64,000 bases of DNA from Mucor racemosus (lineage: Eukaryota > Mucoromycota > Mucoromycetes > Mucorales > Mucoraceae). Below the pieces are notes generated by a model. It was not told where the DNA came from. It was given only the letters and a program-made list of their open reading frames with translations, and made no database searches. Location of the stretch: NCBI GenBank assembly GCA_027405735.1, contig JAPEHQ010000008.1, positions 1,736,001 through 1,800,000 of the forward strand, written 5' to 3'. Position numbers and translations under genes: made by a program. Of this stretch, positions 35,549 through 48,118 are shown in pieces. Each line of letters starts with the position of its first letter. Positions within the stretch are counted from its first letter, which is position 1.

Positions 35549-37822
35549 CTAATGAACAATGACAATTTGTCCCAATGTGCCTTCTAAACCTTGTAAATCA
35601 CTTACACTAACTACGCTTGCCGTATCACTCCCACTTCCAGAATGATCCAGTACAATGCTTTCTCGATTTCTTCTTTGACGTCTTTGCTGTTGATAGGTTT
35701 GTCTTTTAGCTGAAGTGTTTGAACCAGAGCTTAATCTTTTATTTATAATATCTTCATCGTCTTCTCCTGTTCCATTGATTTCATCAAATAACCCAATGGA
35801 TCCCACTCTTGCCAGCGTCATTTTTCTTCGATGATGCATAACTTGCTTAAATGTATTCAAAAGAGGAGATGTAGCCAAGAGTTTCAGGTGGGACATGAAA
35901 CTATAATATCCGCAAACTGCAACAAGTCTGTCTCGACAAAATCTGTCAATAGGTAACCAAGGTTGTTGTTGTTGCTGTTGTTGAGGTCGGGATGTGCCGC
36001 TGCTACCACTGTTTGCAATAGGTAATCGCATTTTGAATTCACAAACTCTTAATACATTGCAACATGCACATTTGGTTTTTGGAGGCATCAAAACAGAGGA
36101 AGAATTAACGCTATGTTGAGAAGAAGAAGAAATATGACTTGTAGCAGGAGATGTATTTGCAGAAAAAGAAGATGATGTTGTAGTACTTGTAATGTTTGAG
36201 AAATAATTCGAATCATGCCAGCCTTGAATTTCGCATTTATTCTTGGAGATGGCGTCAAGTAACTTCTTTTTAAACCAAGGAGATTTCCACCAACCTTGCG
36301 ATTGTGGAAAAAATAAACATGGCTCAACGTCTTCGGTGAATACTCTTTTGACAAATGGGCTTGGAGGTATCATTGTCGTATTACTTTCCATGACAGATTT
36401 TAAATGATTTTGAAATTCTGCCAATACAAAACCATCAATGCGGATTGTAGTAGAAGTGGTATCATGATGTCTGCTGTTACTACTACTGCTGTCTATTGAA
36501 GATAATCTCATAGCGGATCGAGATGAGAGACGATAATTTGATGTTGTAGGTGTAGGAACAGGTGATTTGTGTTGCTTTATTTGTTGTTGTTGCTGGGAAT
36601 AACGATGTGAGATTGTACAGCTTGCATTAGCGCTTTGATGCACTACAGAATCTAACTCTACTAACAAATCTTTTACTTGCTTTAATCTTGAATCTCTCGT
36701 ATCCCAAGCATCTAATATTTGAGATAATTTTCCATTTGTTTCACGATGCATTTGAATGATACCATCTCTATCTGTCACTTCATCCATTAAAATTTGATTC
36801 AAGGATAAAAATAATGCAGATGTAATATCACCAACATCTTGTTCTAAAATTTCTTTGTCTTGCTCTACAGCTGATCGAATATCTTCTTCTTCTGACAATG
36901 CAGATGCAAGGGAACTCAGATCTCGTTTCAGATAGGCTTGTCTTTCTACTTGCGAATCAAGTTGAGTTAAAAGCTGCTTACAATTTGTACAGAAGCTTGT
37001 ATGATCTTGTTCGTCATTCACAGCATAAGTTGTAGGTAATGTCATTGAAGAATCATTATTGGAGTGATGATGTTTATCGCTTGTTGATGAGCAAGATGAA
37101 AGTGAAGATGATAGTCCGTCTTCTATCAAATGAATAGGGTCTTGATCAATATCACATGCTTTGTTATTATTTACTATTACTACTGGGTCGGTTGAAGAAC
37201 GGTCTGGTATGTTGTTATTATCTGTACGTCTCCATTCTGCTACGGCTGCTTGTCGGCGCTCAAGTTCACCTTCTTCTAAATCGTCGATACCATCGTCTTC
37301 CGTAACTTGTTGCTGTTGATGTTGTACAAGGGAAGATGAAGGCGGTGTAGTTTGTCGAAGATAATTTAAACATAATGTTACAGTTGATTTAATTTGTTCA
37401 TCCATATTGACATTATTTACGAATAAATCAGATAATAAAACTATAACTTCTTTGCTATTAAAGTCTGATTTTTGAAGTTTACTTGATAAATGTGTAATAT
37501 ATTGATCCTTTTGAGATAAACCAACTAGCCATTCACCTCTATCATGTTCATATTTTCTATGAATAGTCTGTATATTTACAGTGAGTTTCTTGTAGAATTA
37601 TGAAAAATATAAAATACTCACAGATAAATCATGTTCCAACTCGACTACTCTTGATTCTAACTTGGATATAATGTCTTGCGCTTGCAATAAAAAGGGTAAA
37701 ACGTCTTGTTCTGTAAATTCTTGTTCGAACAAACTGCTCGACTCATCTTGTTGCAAGTGTTCTTTTTCAAAAGAAATTCCTACTTCAGATACTGAGTCTG
37801 ATATATCATGAATAATATCCAT
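35549..37822 (-). CDS. SEC2: Sec2/Rabin-type Rab GTPase exchange factor
   Basis: Exons 37822-37622 and 37567-35549, with a 54-nt intron, give 739 residues. Helical, probably coiled-coil segments occur at residues about 41-67 (VLPFLLQAQDIISKLESRVV) and in the middle (YLKRDLSSLASALSEEEDIR to DVGDITSALFLSLNQILMDE), the latter resembling the Sec2 GEF coiled coil. The C-terminal third has the Rabin8/GRAB pattern: PFVKRVFTEDVEPCLFFP, then KCACCN, then IDRFCRDRLVAVCGYYSFM, then VMHHRRKMTLARVGSIGLFD. Such proteins activate Sec4/Rab8 for exocytosis and hyphal tip growth. Low-complexity Ser, Gln and acidic linkers separate the parts. The neighbouring GPI-protein gene is divergent. The internal 88-codon ORF on the same strand is a shadow. 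Confidence 0.85.
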
Positions 37823-38574
37823 TTATATTGATTTAAATGGGTATAAAAAACTAGAAAAAAAAAGGTATATGAATAAAACGGGCGAGTAGTCTATGAAAAA
37901 AGTGGATATTGTTTGTGTATGTGAGTCAAGGGCGAGTGAGTGAGTGAGTGAGTGAATAAGTGAGGTAGTCAGCTAATAGTGTGTGTGTATATGTATGTAT
38001 GTGTGTGTGTGTGTACAAACAAGCCTTATTTTTCCTATACAGGTACTGGACTCACACCCCCCGCTCATTTGCCCTGAAATATATTCTAATAGAGGTGGTG
38101 CATGTATATGGATATTTTATACAATTGCAAATAATAAAATTAATTTATTGTTAATATACAAAATATTTTGACGGAAGACGAATACAATACTACAATAATT
38201 ATCATCTTTTCATCGAAAACAATCATCGTTTTTGGACTAAAAATAAAAATACTACTTTACACAGAAAAAAACTCATGGTGTAAAAACTAAAAAGGTGTGT
38301 GCGCACACTCTTTTACAGGTACGATTCGACGATCATAGTAAATTTTTGTGCTTGTTGAATTCATCCTATCATATTATTTCTTGTGCTACTATTCCGGGAA
38401 GAACTTTTCCTCGATGGTTAAATCTCCACTTGTATTAAATCAAACAGTTTAGGTGATACACAAATTCAAAAGGTATATAAACCATCTTGTTTATTTCAAC
38501 CATCTTTTTTCTTGTTTTCGTTTGATTAATTAGTTCATATTCACTCTCTTTTCTTTCCTTTACATAAATTAAAA
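37823..38574. promoter_or_regulatory. Divergent promoter region with GAGT and GT microsatellites and a TATA box
   Basis: A (GAGT)n tract lies at about 37934-37955 and GT-rich repeats at 37980-38014. A TATATAA box at 38474-38480 sits 95 bp before the start codon of the GPI-anchored protein, followed by pyrimidine-rich DNA, a layout expected for a strongly expressed fungal gene. Confidence 0.6.
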
Positions 38575-39302
38575 ATGAAGTCTGTCATCGCTGCCATCGC
38601 TGCCATTGCCGCTACCGTTGTTTCTGCTCAAAGCATTGTTTCCAGCCAACCTTCCACTGATCAAGTTCTTACTGCTGGTACCACCGCCAACATTGTTTGG
38701 GCTCCTGTTGATGGTACTATCTCTACCATTGACCTTCGTCAAGGTAGTGCTTCTGCTCTTACTTTAATCCAAAACATTGCTACTGCTGTCCCTGCTACTG
38801 CTGGTACTTACGCTTGGAGTGTTCCCGCTTCTCTTCCTGCTGGCACCGATTGTAGGTTTATTTACTATTCTTTTCAATTCTTTTATACTAAATATTTTTT
38901 AAATAGATGCTCTTTCTTTCGGTCAAAGCCCCAACGTTTCCTACACTCCTTTCTTCACCATTAAGGCTGCTTCCGGTGGTAAGTTTTTTTTTTTTTCAAT
39001 TTTAATTGTGTAAATGGGGAAGAAATCAATGTTTGCTAATTCAAATCATTCATTAAATAGCTGCCTCTTCTGATGCTGCTTCTTCCTCTGCTGCCCCTGC
39101 TTCCAGCGCTGCTGGTTCTGCTACTAGCAAGGCCGCTTCTGCTGTCGCCTCTGCTACTAGCAAGGCTGCATCTGCTGCTTCTTCTGGTGCTTCTGCTGCC
39201 GCCAGTGCTACTACCACCGCCGCCGCCTCTTCTGGTAACAAGAACGTTGCAGCTGTTGGTGTTGCCGCCGTTGCTGGTGCCGTTGTCGCTGCTTTGATCT
39301 AA
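38575..39302 (+). CDS. GPI-anchored Ser/Thr-rich cell-surface protein (Kre9/Knh1-like N-terminus)
   Basis: Three exons (38575-38851, 38907-38978 and 39061-39302) encode 196 residues. Residues 1-18 are a signal peptide (MKSVIAAIAAIAATVVSA). Residues 19-115 form a small beta-rich domain (QPSTDQVLTAGTTANIVWAP, then YALSFGQSPNVSYTPFFTI) of the kind found in fungal Ser-Thr-rich GPI-anchored proteins. A Ser/Ala/Thr stalk follows, then NKNVAAVGVAAVAGAVVAAL, a hydrophobic tail typical of GPI addition. It is probably a wall or membrane protein; substrate and role are unknown. Codon bias (GCT, GCC, ACC) and a TATA box suggest high expression. The two large ORFs around 39053-39297 are shadows of the Ala/Ser stalk. 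Confidence 0.85.
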
Positions 39303-41870
39303 ATTATATCACTTTCACTTCTTTTTTTTAATTTATAATCCTCCATTTTCTGTTATAGCAAATTTTTTTTTAATATCGAACCAATATGAAAAAAACTACC
39401 CATATTAAACTTTTATACTCTGTATTACTTCTAATCAATTAAATGCTTTTTTTTTTTATGTAATTTATAATTGCAATTGATTATAATATTATAATGTAAT
39501 CTGATTTTTTTCAAACGTTACACTTTTACTGTATTACATTCGATTTTTTTTTCATGATGGGAAAATATGGTTTTGAACACCAAACAAATTACGGCATCTT
39601 AAAAAACCGTATAATAATAAATGGCTCTGTTTTCTGTGTTACGAGATGCAATTATTCCTTTTTTCTGTAGGTAATTTCTTCCTTTTAGAGATAAAATGAA
39701 TAAAAAGAGTAAAAGCGTGCATTAATGTACAGCTGTATGGTGTATTTTTATCATGTATAATCATTGAATTGGTAATGTACTTTTATCATTATTACGCGGA
39801 GACAATAATAAAATGGCAAAAAGTATATATATATATATATATATATATAATTACGCGCCGTATAGAAAAACAAGATGCGTAGAGCTCACACAGTGCGCAT
39901 TTGAGATTCAGTGCAGAAACAAGACCATTTATTGTCTCATTGTTTAATTGCATGTTCTTTCGCTCCTTCTTGAATGATCTTTCTCCCCGCTCAAAGAACA
40001 TTTACAGCCCTTGGCAAAAAAAAAAAAAAAAAAAAAAAAAAAGAAAATCCCAATAGAATATCTTGCATATCAATTGTTTGATGTATATAAATATATGTTT
40101 GTTTCTTTATTTTCTAAAGAAAAATATGACATCAGTATGAATTATACATTAACTTGTGAAAAAAAAAAATATAATGCGATTACATAAAATATATGTATAC
40201 ATAAAAGTTGTCATTTTAGTCTGAAAAGGTGTTATTTTTAAATAAGCGCTCATTTTATCTTGCAGTAGTAATAATAGTTGATAGATTGGCTTGTGCGTGC
40301 GGATGACCGAGAGGGGATTTAGCTTTTGGTAAATGGTTTCTGCACTAAGATATATTTATATATTATACCCAACAAACAACAATAACACTTAACCTTAATC
40401 TTATTTCAAATTATATTATTCATGTTTTTTAGCACAAACCAAAAGAATACTGCATTGTATCTTCGGATTTTTCATTTAATTTAGCTTGTTGGCGTGTTTA
40501 GACGCCATATAAAGCGAATGCGCATAATGTGTAAAGATAAAAATAAAAATAAAAAGTAAAAAATAAAACAACGTTTGGCTGTGGATAAAACGGCATGATT
40601 GTTTATCTATTCATAGTTTTCGATGGTGTTCTATTTTTACAAGTTTTACCAACAATTTATTCGTATAATCTAGACTGATATTACATTACCAATAGCAACA
40701 AACAGGTTTAGCTATTTGTGTATTGTCTTATGAATAATAAACATTTGCATTGGGATCATATTGTTACACCAGTGAACCCTCTTCTTGTTTTGTCAGGTGT
40801 ATATATATAGTTATTATAGCCAAGAAAAACTTGTAATTCGTGTTGATTACCTGAAATTACTAAGGATTTTTCCTTTTATAATGATCAAATCGCCCCTTTC
40901 TCGACTCCTCAATATCAGCTTTGAAACAATCTTAATTGACAAGTGATTGCCATGTTTTTTTTTCTTGTTGTATTATGACTCGTCGTGTTTCGATTAAATC
41001 AAGACAATTGTCTTGCATATGTTTTTAGAACCAAATCTATACATCATTAAAAGTATTTTGAAGCATGATTTCTTCTTCAAAAGTGATAAATTACAATCAA
41101 AAAGTTGCCAAAAAAAAACAGTTTTATTTAACAATTTATCAAATTGAAGCCATTTTGTACTAATATGATGTATGTAGTATGTATTAATGAAATGTTTCAT
41201 TTTCGGGATGAAAAATATCAAATGACTGATTAATTGTGGCTCCATCTACTACAAGTATATGAGAACAGTTTTGATGTGGAATTCAAGTAGAGATGCCATC
41301 GCTGCTTTGCGCGCTACATTGCATTGTAAAAACTGACGCTTTATTTTGCAATATGTAGTAATGAACAGTAATTTTGGACTAATATATAATAAAAGAAGTT
41401 AATATGCTTATAGACATTATTCTTATTATAAATTGGTGATCACTGAAAGAATGCAGATTGCTGGCCGTATTTATAAATTAGATATTTATTAGTGCATAAA
41501 TAAAAATAAAAATAAAGAAAAAGTAAAAGGACAGTTGAACCTACAAAGGGTAATGAAATGATTTTTTCTTTCTAGTATTTTTAGAAGGAATGAGGCAAGG
41601 TTTTGCAAGACAAAACATAAAATGTTTGGTTCATTACACAATGTCTAAGAGAAACCAACTAAAGAACATATACAAAAAAAAAAATTGTTTCAGGCCTAAT
41701 CAAAGCGTCCTTCAATCACTACTATAAAATATCCTCCAATGACAGCAAATCGCAATACTGCAAGATCTCACCTGGGGTATTTTCTCCCTTTGGACCATTG
41801 ATGACCTAAAATCGATTTTAAAAATCAAGCACCTTAATTAAAATACCAATTTTTTGTATTCTTAAGGTTG
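39303..41870. other. Intergenic DNA with microsatellites, no gene seen
   Basis: This 2.6-kb AT-rich stretch has a (TA)n tract at 39824-39849 and an A27 run at 40016-40042. Short ORFs such as 40994-41245 lack family features. Nothing is clearly related to the repeat families until about 41880. Confidence 0.5.
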
Positions 41871-41879
41871 ATCAAATTA

Positions 41880-42950
41880 AAAACTGCTCTAAGTTTTTTG
41901 TTTCAGCGAAAAATATTGATTTTTTGTCGAGATAATCAAAATAATAATAAAAGCATACAGTATTACAGCTTAACACCTGCGGTAACTGGGTTTCAAAATC
42001 GATTAGATAATAAAACGAACGAAAAATGATTCAAAAAACAAAATCGTTTAATGGCTCATGAACTGCAAAGTTAGTTCAACTAGCGTATTAAATGGTTTTT
42101 GTACAATTTTTGATTCTGCATTAATCCAAGTAAAATTCAAACAAGTGTTTCACATTAAATTTTCCGTAAAATGCATTTAAATTTTTGGAGCTTTTTTGAA
42201 GATACAGAACACTTTTTATATAAATATTTTAAATCTGATTTATGAAAATAATGCACAACAGAATTATCTATCGATTAAGCTATTGGTGAACCTTTTAACA
42301 CCATTTTGAGTAGAGAAAATAAGATTTTTGTCAATTTTTTTTTCAAATTCAGAATTTGGGATAAGGGTATATAAGGGAAAAATTGAAGCTAGGAACGAAA
42401 ATATTCCTTTGTACACATTTTTGTGGATATCTCCACGAAAAATCAATATTTTAAAAAAACTAAATTGGATCTGAGAGAACTCAACGAGTCCAATGATATA
42501 AATGTAAAAAAAATGCTGCTCAATTTAATGGATTTTTTGAAATCTACTACAAAAATGTCAAAAAAAATGAAAAAAAAATAAAAGTACTTAGAATTTTTTT
42601 ATATTAAAGTATGTTATAGAGTGTTTTAAAACAAGTAAGTTTCATTATTAAAAAGTGTTAGTATAGCTTAATTTTTTCTGGAGATATGAAGCCTCAAAGT
42701 TTTCAATCCATTAGCAGTAAAATACGCGTAAAAAATCTGAAACCTTATCACTGAAAAATTAATATCAACTGCAAAAAGTAGGATATTTTTGGATACTTGT
42801 TTTTGGATTAAAGCTGAACATCTCAGGTACATTGGCATATAATTTTTTCTTGGTGTTATTTAGTGAAAACAAAAAGTAGATCAGGGATGAAAAGTGAGAC
42901 CCAGTTTTCAAGAAAAAAGCAGTGAATTTTACGTGTTTTTTACTCTTTTG
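41880..42950 (-). repeat. Solitary arm of the composite repeat unit (reverse orientation)
   Basis: It starts near a TTTTTTGTTTCAGCGAAAAA segment and ends at GCAGTGAATTTTACGTGTTT (about 42921-42940), the family's arm end. It matches 32020-33840 on the same strand, without mid, H or CACTA parts. The arm reading frame is broken here by length changes in A runs. Its isolation between genes shows that arms can occur alone. Confidence 0.8.
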
Positions 42951-43571
42951 TAATGAATCAAATTATTACTAATAATAATTTATAGCAGTAATGTTCAATT
43001 CAAATGGTCCTATAAATACTACAAAAAAATCATTCCGTAAATTCCTTGTATAGAATTATCTGCCTCTCTTCCTCTTTACATCCTTATGCAGTAATAAAAA
43101 AGGGTAAAATTTATAAAAAAGCTTAAAAAGGGATACTGTTTAAATTCTTCTTTATGAAATTATGGATAATTTACAATAAATTGCTATTTCTATTTCTCTA
43201 TTTATATTATTTGGTTATTAATATTTATCTGGCAGTTGTTCTGTCGACTGCCGGTTATTCCGCAATTTTGAATATATTAATCTTGGATTTTTTTGTTTGT
43301 TCAATATTACCATCTCTTTGTAAAAAAACATAGTACAAATTTGCATGTTTTTGTATCAAATAACGACAGAGGCAATGTTCAAGCACTGGATTCATTTAGA
43401 AAATCATGCCAAATGCCGTATTTCATGGCTTCATAATATCCACTGCGACCGAGATCATTGGCTAACAAGCCACTTTTTGGGATTTATGTCCGTCTTTTAC
43501 TTTTTTTCTCGTTTTTTTCAGAATCTTAATCACTTCTCCTTTGTACATATTCATTTAGAAAATCTTGCAGG
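42951..43571. other. Intergenic region upstream of the Alb1-like gene
   Basis: No gene is seen; the 97-codon ORF at 43345-43638 overlaps the true first exon in another frame. Sequence 43125-43240 shows loose direct similarity to 54880-54985, perhaps an old dispersed repeat. Confidence 0.4.
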
Positions 43572-44016
43572 ATGGGAAAAGTTCAAAAGAAAGGTAGGCT
43601 TTTACAATAGCCAAATAATATCAAATCAAGTATATTAATAAATTACTCACTCACGATAGACGATAAGAAAAAGAGCACATCCAAGTTTGCTAATGCAGAA
43701 TATGAGCCTCAAAATGGTAAGCTTGATATAAAGATGATGAAGCAAGCCAATTTATATGATTTTGCAATTTATAGCCAAAGAGCGTATTGAACATGAATTA
43801 CATTTACTTAATGTCCGTAAACAAACCATTTCAGGCGCCACTAAATTACCTACTGTACATAAAGTGAAAAAGGCAACCATCAAGAGAGGTGTTAATGCAA
43901 AAAAGCAAAAGAAGTTAGCTAGAGCTCTTATGGTTGCAGATAAAGAAGAAAAGCGAGTCGAATTAGCACAATCTAGAGCTGAAAAACGTAAACTCGGAAA
44001 GCAACTCTGGGATTAA
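43572..44016 (+). CDS. Small basic protein, possibly Alb1-like ribosome-biogenesis factor
   Basis: Three exons (43572-43593, 43660-43716 and 43775-44016) join in frame to 106 residues. It starts MGKVQKKDDKKKSTSKFANA. The middle contains TKLPTVHKVKKATIKRGVNA, and the C-terminus KKQKKLARALMVADKEEKR to KLGKQLWD is a strongly charged helix. The Lys/Arg-rich helix with a terminal LW resembles yeast Alb1, a shuttling pre-60S factor, but the resemblance is weak and the family call is tentative. It is probably nucleolar or ribosome-associated. Its stop codon is 25 bp from that of the convergent Sqs1 homologue. Confidence 0.6.
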
Positions 44017-44041
44017 GACCTTTTTTTATTCAAAATGATAT

Positions 44042-46421
44042 TTATGATCCAAGACCTCGACCCTTTTTACGAATGATTGCTTCAATAGGCGCAACAATAC
44101 CTTCACTTTTAGATCCTAATGCTTCACCTTGTTTCCAACTACAATTAAATAAAAATATATATTAATAAATGAAACATATATATATATTATTTGAAATTTC
44201 TTACCCCATAGCAGCGAGCATACGATGTCCAACATTAGATTCACCAATGGGAGCAGCATCAAAAGCAACAACTGTACCATGAGACGGTCCAGCAGGGAAT
44301 TGACTATCCCCTCGCTTGTCTTTTGGTGTGGATGTTCCATTACTTTTCTTACTACTGTTGATAAACTTCTTTTTGCCCTTTTGAAATCCCTTGGATCTAT
44401 TTTTACCAATAATGCGATTCTGCTCATCCATATTAGTTTGAATGTCTGACAAGAAACGACTTATATATCGACGATCACTGGGTATATATGTTGTGGGTGT
44501 TTTAGTAACAACTGTACATCTTGATCCACCACCACCAGTACTTTTAGATTTGAGATTATATGCTGCGGCAAGGACATGAAGTTGTCTTCTAACATTTGTT
44601 GCCATGGGAGCAAATTGGAAGCTAGTGATACTATCATCCTGGACAAAATCACGAATACGTCTATATAACAAAGTCAATTACATTGAATTCAATCTTCAAT
44701 AATTGTTCAGGAACTTACTCATCAATCTTTGCCATTTGATTAGTGACATCTTCATCGTCCATATCATTAGATTTTCCTTTCCCACTTTTCTTCTTTTCTT
44801 TTCTGTGGGCTTTAGCTTCTTCCTTTTTCTTCTTTTTGTCTTCTTTACGCTGCTGTTTTTCGTACCATCTTCTCATACCAGGTCTTAATCCTGGAGGTAC
44901 ATCAGCCAATGCTGCCTTTAATGTTTGTCCGAAAATTTCTGGATCAACGACAGAATCATCATTTCGAGTTCGATGACCAACCTTCTTTCGAGTATCTTCA
45001 ACAACATTATTCACAGCTCTTTTTCCCTTCTTTTTTGTAAATTTGATTTCTTCCTCCTCCATTATTGGTATTTCTCTTAAAGTAGGCTCATCTAAAGTCG
45101 AATAGTCGTATACATCATCGTCATCTAATTCAACTTCCAAATTACCATCTTGCATAGCAGACCAAGCTAATAGATCATTCAAATCTTCTCCTTCTTCTAA
45201 TTCAATATTTTCCATGTAATCTTCCATTATTAGCATGTCTTCCTCGAGTAATTCGTCTTCTTCTGTATCATCGAGTTCTTCGTAATCTTCATCTTCCGAT
45301 GATATATTTTCATCAAAGTCTTCGTCAGATGTACCTTGATCAATTTCTTCGTCAGATGTACCTTGATCAATTTCTTCGTCAGATGTACCTTGATCAATTT
45401 CTTCGTCAGATGTATCTAAATCAATTTCTTCTTCATCGCTAGATTCATCAATAACAGCAGCATTAGTTTCCTCATCTGACGAGGAAGCAATTATCTCTGG
45501 TTCATCTTTATCATTCAAAGGTTCATTAGAGTCATTGATGGTTTCGTTTATATGTGAGATCTTTGTATCAAGTACTGCGGTATTGAAATCAGCATAATCA
45601 ATTGTTTCTACAGTAGAATTTGTTACTTGGGGCTTCCCTGTCAGCATATTCCATAATTCTTTCTTGGCCAACAACTTTTCATCAGCAGCAGCATCTTCCA
45701 AAGATAGGTTAGACATGGAAGCCTCTACAGCTTTTTGTTCGGATACTATAGTTTCTTGTTCAACGACAACATCTTCGACTTGTACGAATAAAATATGAGG
45801 ATACATTTATCATATAAATCAAGTTATTTGATTTACCTTTTGTTAGATCAATTGAAGAGGATGATTTAGTAAATAATACTGTCTTCAAGTACTTTGATTT
45901 TCCTTTGGCAAATTGTTGATTGGAAGTTACTGCGGCATTCTGTTGTGCAAAAGAAGATGAGGAAGAAGCACCTAACCCAGCACGATCCATGGCATCATCA
46001 TAGTTGTCATCATAATTTGAACCAAAAGAAGGTCTGCTCTCTTTTACGAAGCCAAGACTATTCTTCTTTTGCTGCTTGCCATTGACTTCTAATAATACTA
46101 AAGTGTCAGAACTTGACTGTATGTATCAGATTTATTTATCGTTTTTTTTATATTACTTTTGGAAGGTACATATCGTCTGGCTTCCGTCTCAGAATCGTCT
46201 TCATCGCTGCTAAATTGTCCATAGATTCTAAAATCATCATTGAATTCATCAACATTAGAGCGTGGGCGATAAACATAGCCGATAGCAGATGGAATAAGTT
46301 CTCTGTTACGACCTCTACCACCACCACCGATACTTCCTCGACCTCTTCCACGGCCTCTGGCACCTGATCCTCCACGACCTCTACTGCCTCGTCCATTTCC
46401 TCTTTTTCCGCGACCAGGCAT
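44042..46421 (-). CDS. SQS1: Sqs1/Pfa1-type G-patch and R3H protein
   Basis: Five minus-strand exons are proposed: 46421-46157, 46097-45837, 45778-44719, 44660-44205 and 44138-44042, about 712 residues. The N-terminus is an RG-rich tail (MPGRGKRGNGRGSRG). The middle is very acidic, with a nine-residue repeat (DEEIDQGTS) three times in a row. An R3H-like segment follows (RIRDFVQDDSITSFQFAPM, then RRQLHVLAAAYNLKSKS). The C-terminus is a G-patch (GHRMLAAMGWKQGEALGSK to KGRGLGS). Yeast Sqs1 with this order activates the DEAH helicase Prp43 in ribosome biogenesis and splicing. The 3' splice site of intron 1 is uncertain: TTTAG before 46097 fits the phase, but an alternative ATTAG at 46088 also does. 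All other junctions are clean. Confidence 0.88.
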
Positions 46422-48118
46422 TGTAAATGTAATTCTAATTAGTGCAAGGAGAGTTCTTGATAAGAATTGAAGCGCTCTTGCATTTATTCAAGACATAAGC
46501 AAGTAAAACGAGTGACACTTTTAAAGCCAGTAGTATGGATCTAAGCAAAGCCGCAGCATTGATTCCAATAATATGTTATCATTGGTTGATTGCACCAAGA
46601 TAGATTAGTTGTCCCCCTATTTCCGTCCTTTCTTTTTAAGCAAGGAACTTGATCTACGGTTAGAAATTAGTTCCAGAGGACTCTTGAACAATACACAATG
46701 AGAATAGCTGTGTCTCAGGAAAGTAACCCTTTGAAGTGTAACGTACGCAAATTCGTTCTTTTTTAAACAAAGATGAATACACAGTTTTTGGTAATAAATA
46801 AAAGGGTTAGTCCAAATCACAATCAGCTCAAAAATATCCAATCAATATATCTTCTACATTATTACGAATAATGTATACTAAAATTATTGTAACTGTTGTA
46901 ATTTATGAAACTACGTAATTTTAAACGCTTTATAAGATTTCTGATTGCCATACTATATGTCTATTTGCGTCTTCTTATTCATAAGACCTTATCAGATACA
47001 CAAGATAGTGAATCATGCATGGCTGCTCTTGATGCCTAGAAGGTTCAGCTACTCCGAAACTTTTAGCGCTAAAAGCGTGAAAATGAAGAAAAATGAAGAA
47101 AAAGCATAGAAAATCGATATTCAATGACATCCAAGTTGCGTGAAATTGGTATCAAAAGATACATTGAATTCCAACGTATCTTTTGCAACCTTATTTGTGT
47201 AGTTTAAGTGTAGTTTTTGTATTTTTTTATTTAACATGAGACATTGGTTGACAATTTTTTGCATGTTTTAGGAAAACTATTTTTCAAAATCGGAGCGTGC
47301 ATTATCTAAGCATGCTACAGATATATATTTACTACCATTAGAAAGCCAAAAAGCAGGAAAACATATTAAATTTTAGTTTCTGTATTTATCATGTTTATTG
47401 GGGCGGCCATGGCTTCTTAACCTTTCACTTTCTGTCCAAAAACGCGAAAATATCTCAAATGCCTTTCAACGCACTGAGTTTTAAAGAATCCGATTTTTAT
47501 GGATATTGCATGCTCTTTTTGCATCAAAAGTTGTATCCAAAGGTTTTTATTATATAAAAAAAAGCTCTGAATCATACAACAAAGCGCATAACAATACATT
47601 GCAGCATCTTATAATTACTGTGGTATTTTTTGGGTTATTTGTACGACAAGAAGAGCATGTATAAGGAGATTAATAAATTCATTATTAATATTTGCTAAAA
47701 TACACCTCCTGCTTGTTGATCCGAACAAACTTGAAGAGGGTTGAATGATATAAAATGGATTATTATTGCTTTAGCTATTTATAGATTATATTTTTTCCAA
47801 TGTATTTACAGATATGTATATAGCCATATGTAACAATGTTTCAAACAAAAGATTTCCTGAACTGATACAATTTCTGTTTTCTTTCTGAAAAAAACACTGC
47901 TTTAATTTACATCACTGAATTTACAGTATCAAAATAATAGCCCAATTCAAAGGATTAGTTCCATCTAATGTTAAATGAAGGCAGTTGCACTGATCTGATT
48001 AGTTGGACTGTATATTTCATCCGGTCCGGATAGTATCATTATTTGAGACCATCATTTGAAAGAAAAATTTTGCTCCAGTTTTTCCTTACTTGGATTTGCA
48101 CCTTTCTAATTTGACATT
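46422..48118. other. Divergent intergenic region, no gene seen
   Basis: This 1.7-kb AT-rich DNA separates the Sqs1 homologue and the zinc-finger gene. Short ORFs (46617-46841, 47417-47599) have no family features. None of the repeat families seen elsewhere is evident. Confidence 0.5.

Noticed and set aside
36088..36354. 88-codon minus-strand ORF
   Set aside because: It is a shadow frame of the Sec2-like coding exon.
39053..39297. Two overlapping ORFs rich in Ala/Glu and Leu
   Set aside because: They are shadow frames of the Ala/Ser stalk of the GPI-anchored protein.
39824..40042. CRISPR-like or regulatory array
   Set aside because: Only a TA microsatellite and a poly-A run are present, with no spaced repeats.
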